Assembly: GCA_038093515.1 (NCBI GenBank)
Contig: JBBPSI010000226.1
Location: forward strand, 1 to 39,228
DNA: 39,228 nt
Reading direction: 5' to 3'
DNA from: Butyriboletus loyo
Lineage: Eukaryota; Basidiomycota; Agaricomycetes; Boletales; Boletaceae
In this document: piece after piece, positions 38,948 to 39,228 of the stretch
How positions within the stretch are numbered: the stretch's first letter is position 1
Layout of the letters: every line of letters begins with the position of its first letter
Notes under the pieces: generated by a model
What the model was told of the DNA's origin: nothing
The model's database searches: none
Seen by the model: the letters and a program-made list of their open reading frames with translations, nothing else
Made by a program: the position numbers and the translations under genes

Positions 38948-39228
38948 TGTTGCGAGGCAACGCGCAGTCGAATGCTAGCACGTAGTACCCTTTCACAAGC
39001 GGTCCAACGACAGTTGCAGGTCTACACAAAGACCTGGCAAGATGTAATCAAGGAGTCTCAACTTAATCCTCAACTGTTGCCAGCGAATAGACAAGTGGTT
39101 AAAACTAGGGAATCCTAGTCTAACCACGAGCCCTTTTATATTGTACAAGGACGCGCACAGACCGTGCTGTGTGTGTGAGGAACTACTATACATGGGTAGA
39201 CTAAAGAAGAGAAGCGCAATGGTGATTA
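38948..39228 (+). repeat. LTR cut by the window end
   Basis: Starts TGTTGCGAGGCAACGCG after CATAC in the gypsy Gag relic. The body matches the LTR at 16015 from about 39060 onward. TATA near 39136 and CACAGACC at 39156-39163. CpG-rich start. Whether it is solo or part of a full element cannot be seen. Confidence 0.75.

Overview
The window looks like a transposon-dense, gene-poor stretch of a filamentous fungus, most likely an agaricomycete basidiomycete. The evidence is the very short introns (about 54-70 nt, GTAAGT/GTGAGT to a YTAAC-type branch site and AG), the mix of Ty1/copia, Ty3/gypsy, DIRS-like, Tc1-like and pogo-like elements, and the absence of bacterial operons. No tRNA, rRNA or CRISPR array was found. 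The species cannot be told from the sequence.

Layout. 436-5108 (+): decayed multi-exon gene of an unrecognised family, with at least 12 short introns and six in-frame TGA stops; several introns carry a shared palindromic motif. 5353-5580: array of AGTGTAC-type words that switches strand halfway. 5773-5866: broken end of a Tc1-like element. 5867-10658 and 10904-15506 (both -): two near-identical Ty1/copia elements, the first broken in gag/protease, the second with an intact 1394-residue gag-pol but almost no 5' LTR. Its right side ends in a displaced pol fragment plus an LTR in the opposite orientation (15507-15924). 15925-19007 (+): relic Ty3/gypsy integrase split by a foreign solo LTR, a complete Tc1-like element and a copia solo LTR. 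19295-21443 (-): pogo-type (DDE_1) transposase relic. 21711-23002 (-): unrecognised gene split by another solo LTR. 23564-25113: second Tc1-like family, transposase on +. 25677-28400 (-): DIRS-like relic with RT/RNase H followed by a tyrosine recombinase. 29766-30585: 820-bp solo LTR next to a relic gene with a membrane-anchor tail (30591-31370, +). 32043-33954: third Tc1-like copy, itself hit by a solo LTR. 33957-34830: cluster of GTGTT-n-AACAC palindromes. 34969-35265: 51-bp tandem repeat open on both strands. 36007-38947 (-): relic Ty3/gypsy polyprotein with nucleocapsid, dUTPase, RT, RNase H and integrase start. 38948-39228: LTR running off the window.

How it fits together. This is a layered nest of insertions. 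Nine precise insertions can be read from matching 5-bp target duplications or TA dinucleotides, so their relative order can be reconstructed. The older layers are CpG-poor and many of their in-frame stops are TGA where CGA is likely (once at the conserved Arg of dUTPase motif 4), which points to cytosine methylation followed by C-to-T decay. The two copia elements and the 820-bp LTR are CpG-rich and therefore recent. The most notable items are the palindrome-bearing introns, the dUTPase-bearing gypsy relic, the rearranged copia/LTR junctions, the inverted paired motifs in the Tc1-like TIRs, and the TATA/CACAGACC module shared by otherwise different solo LTRs.
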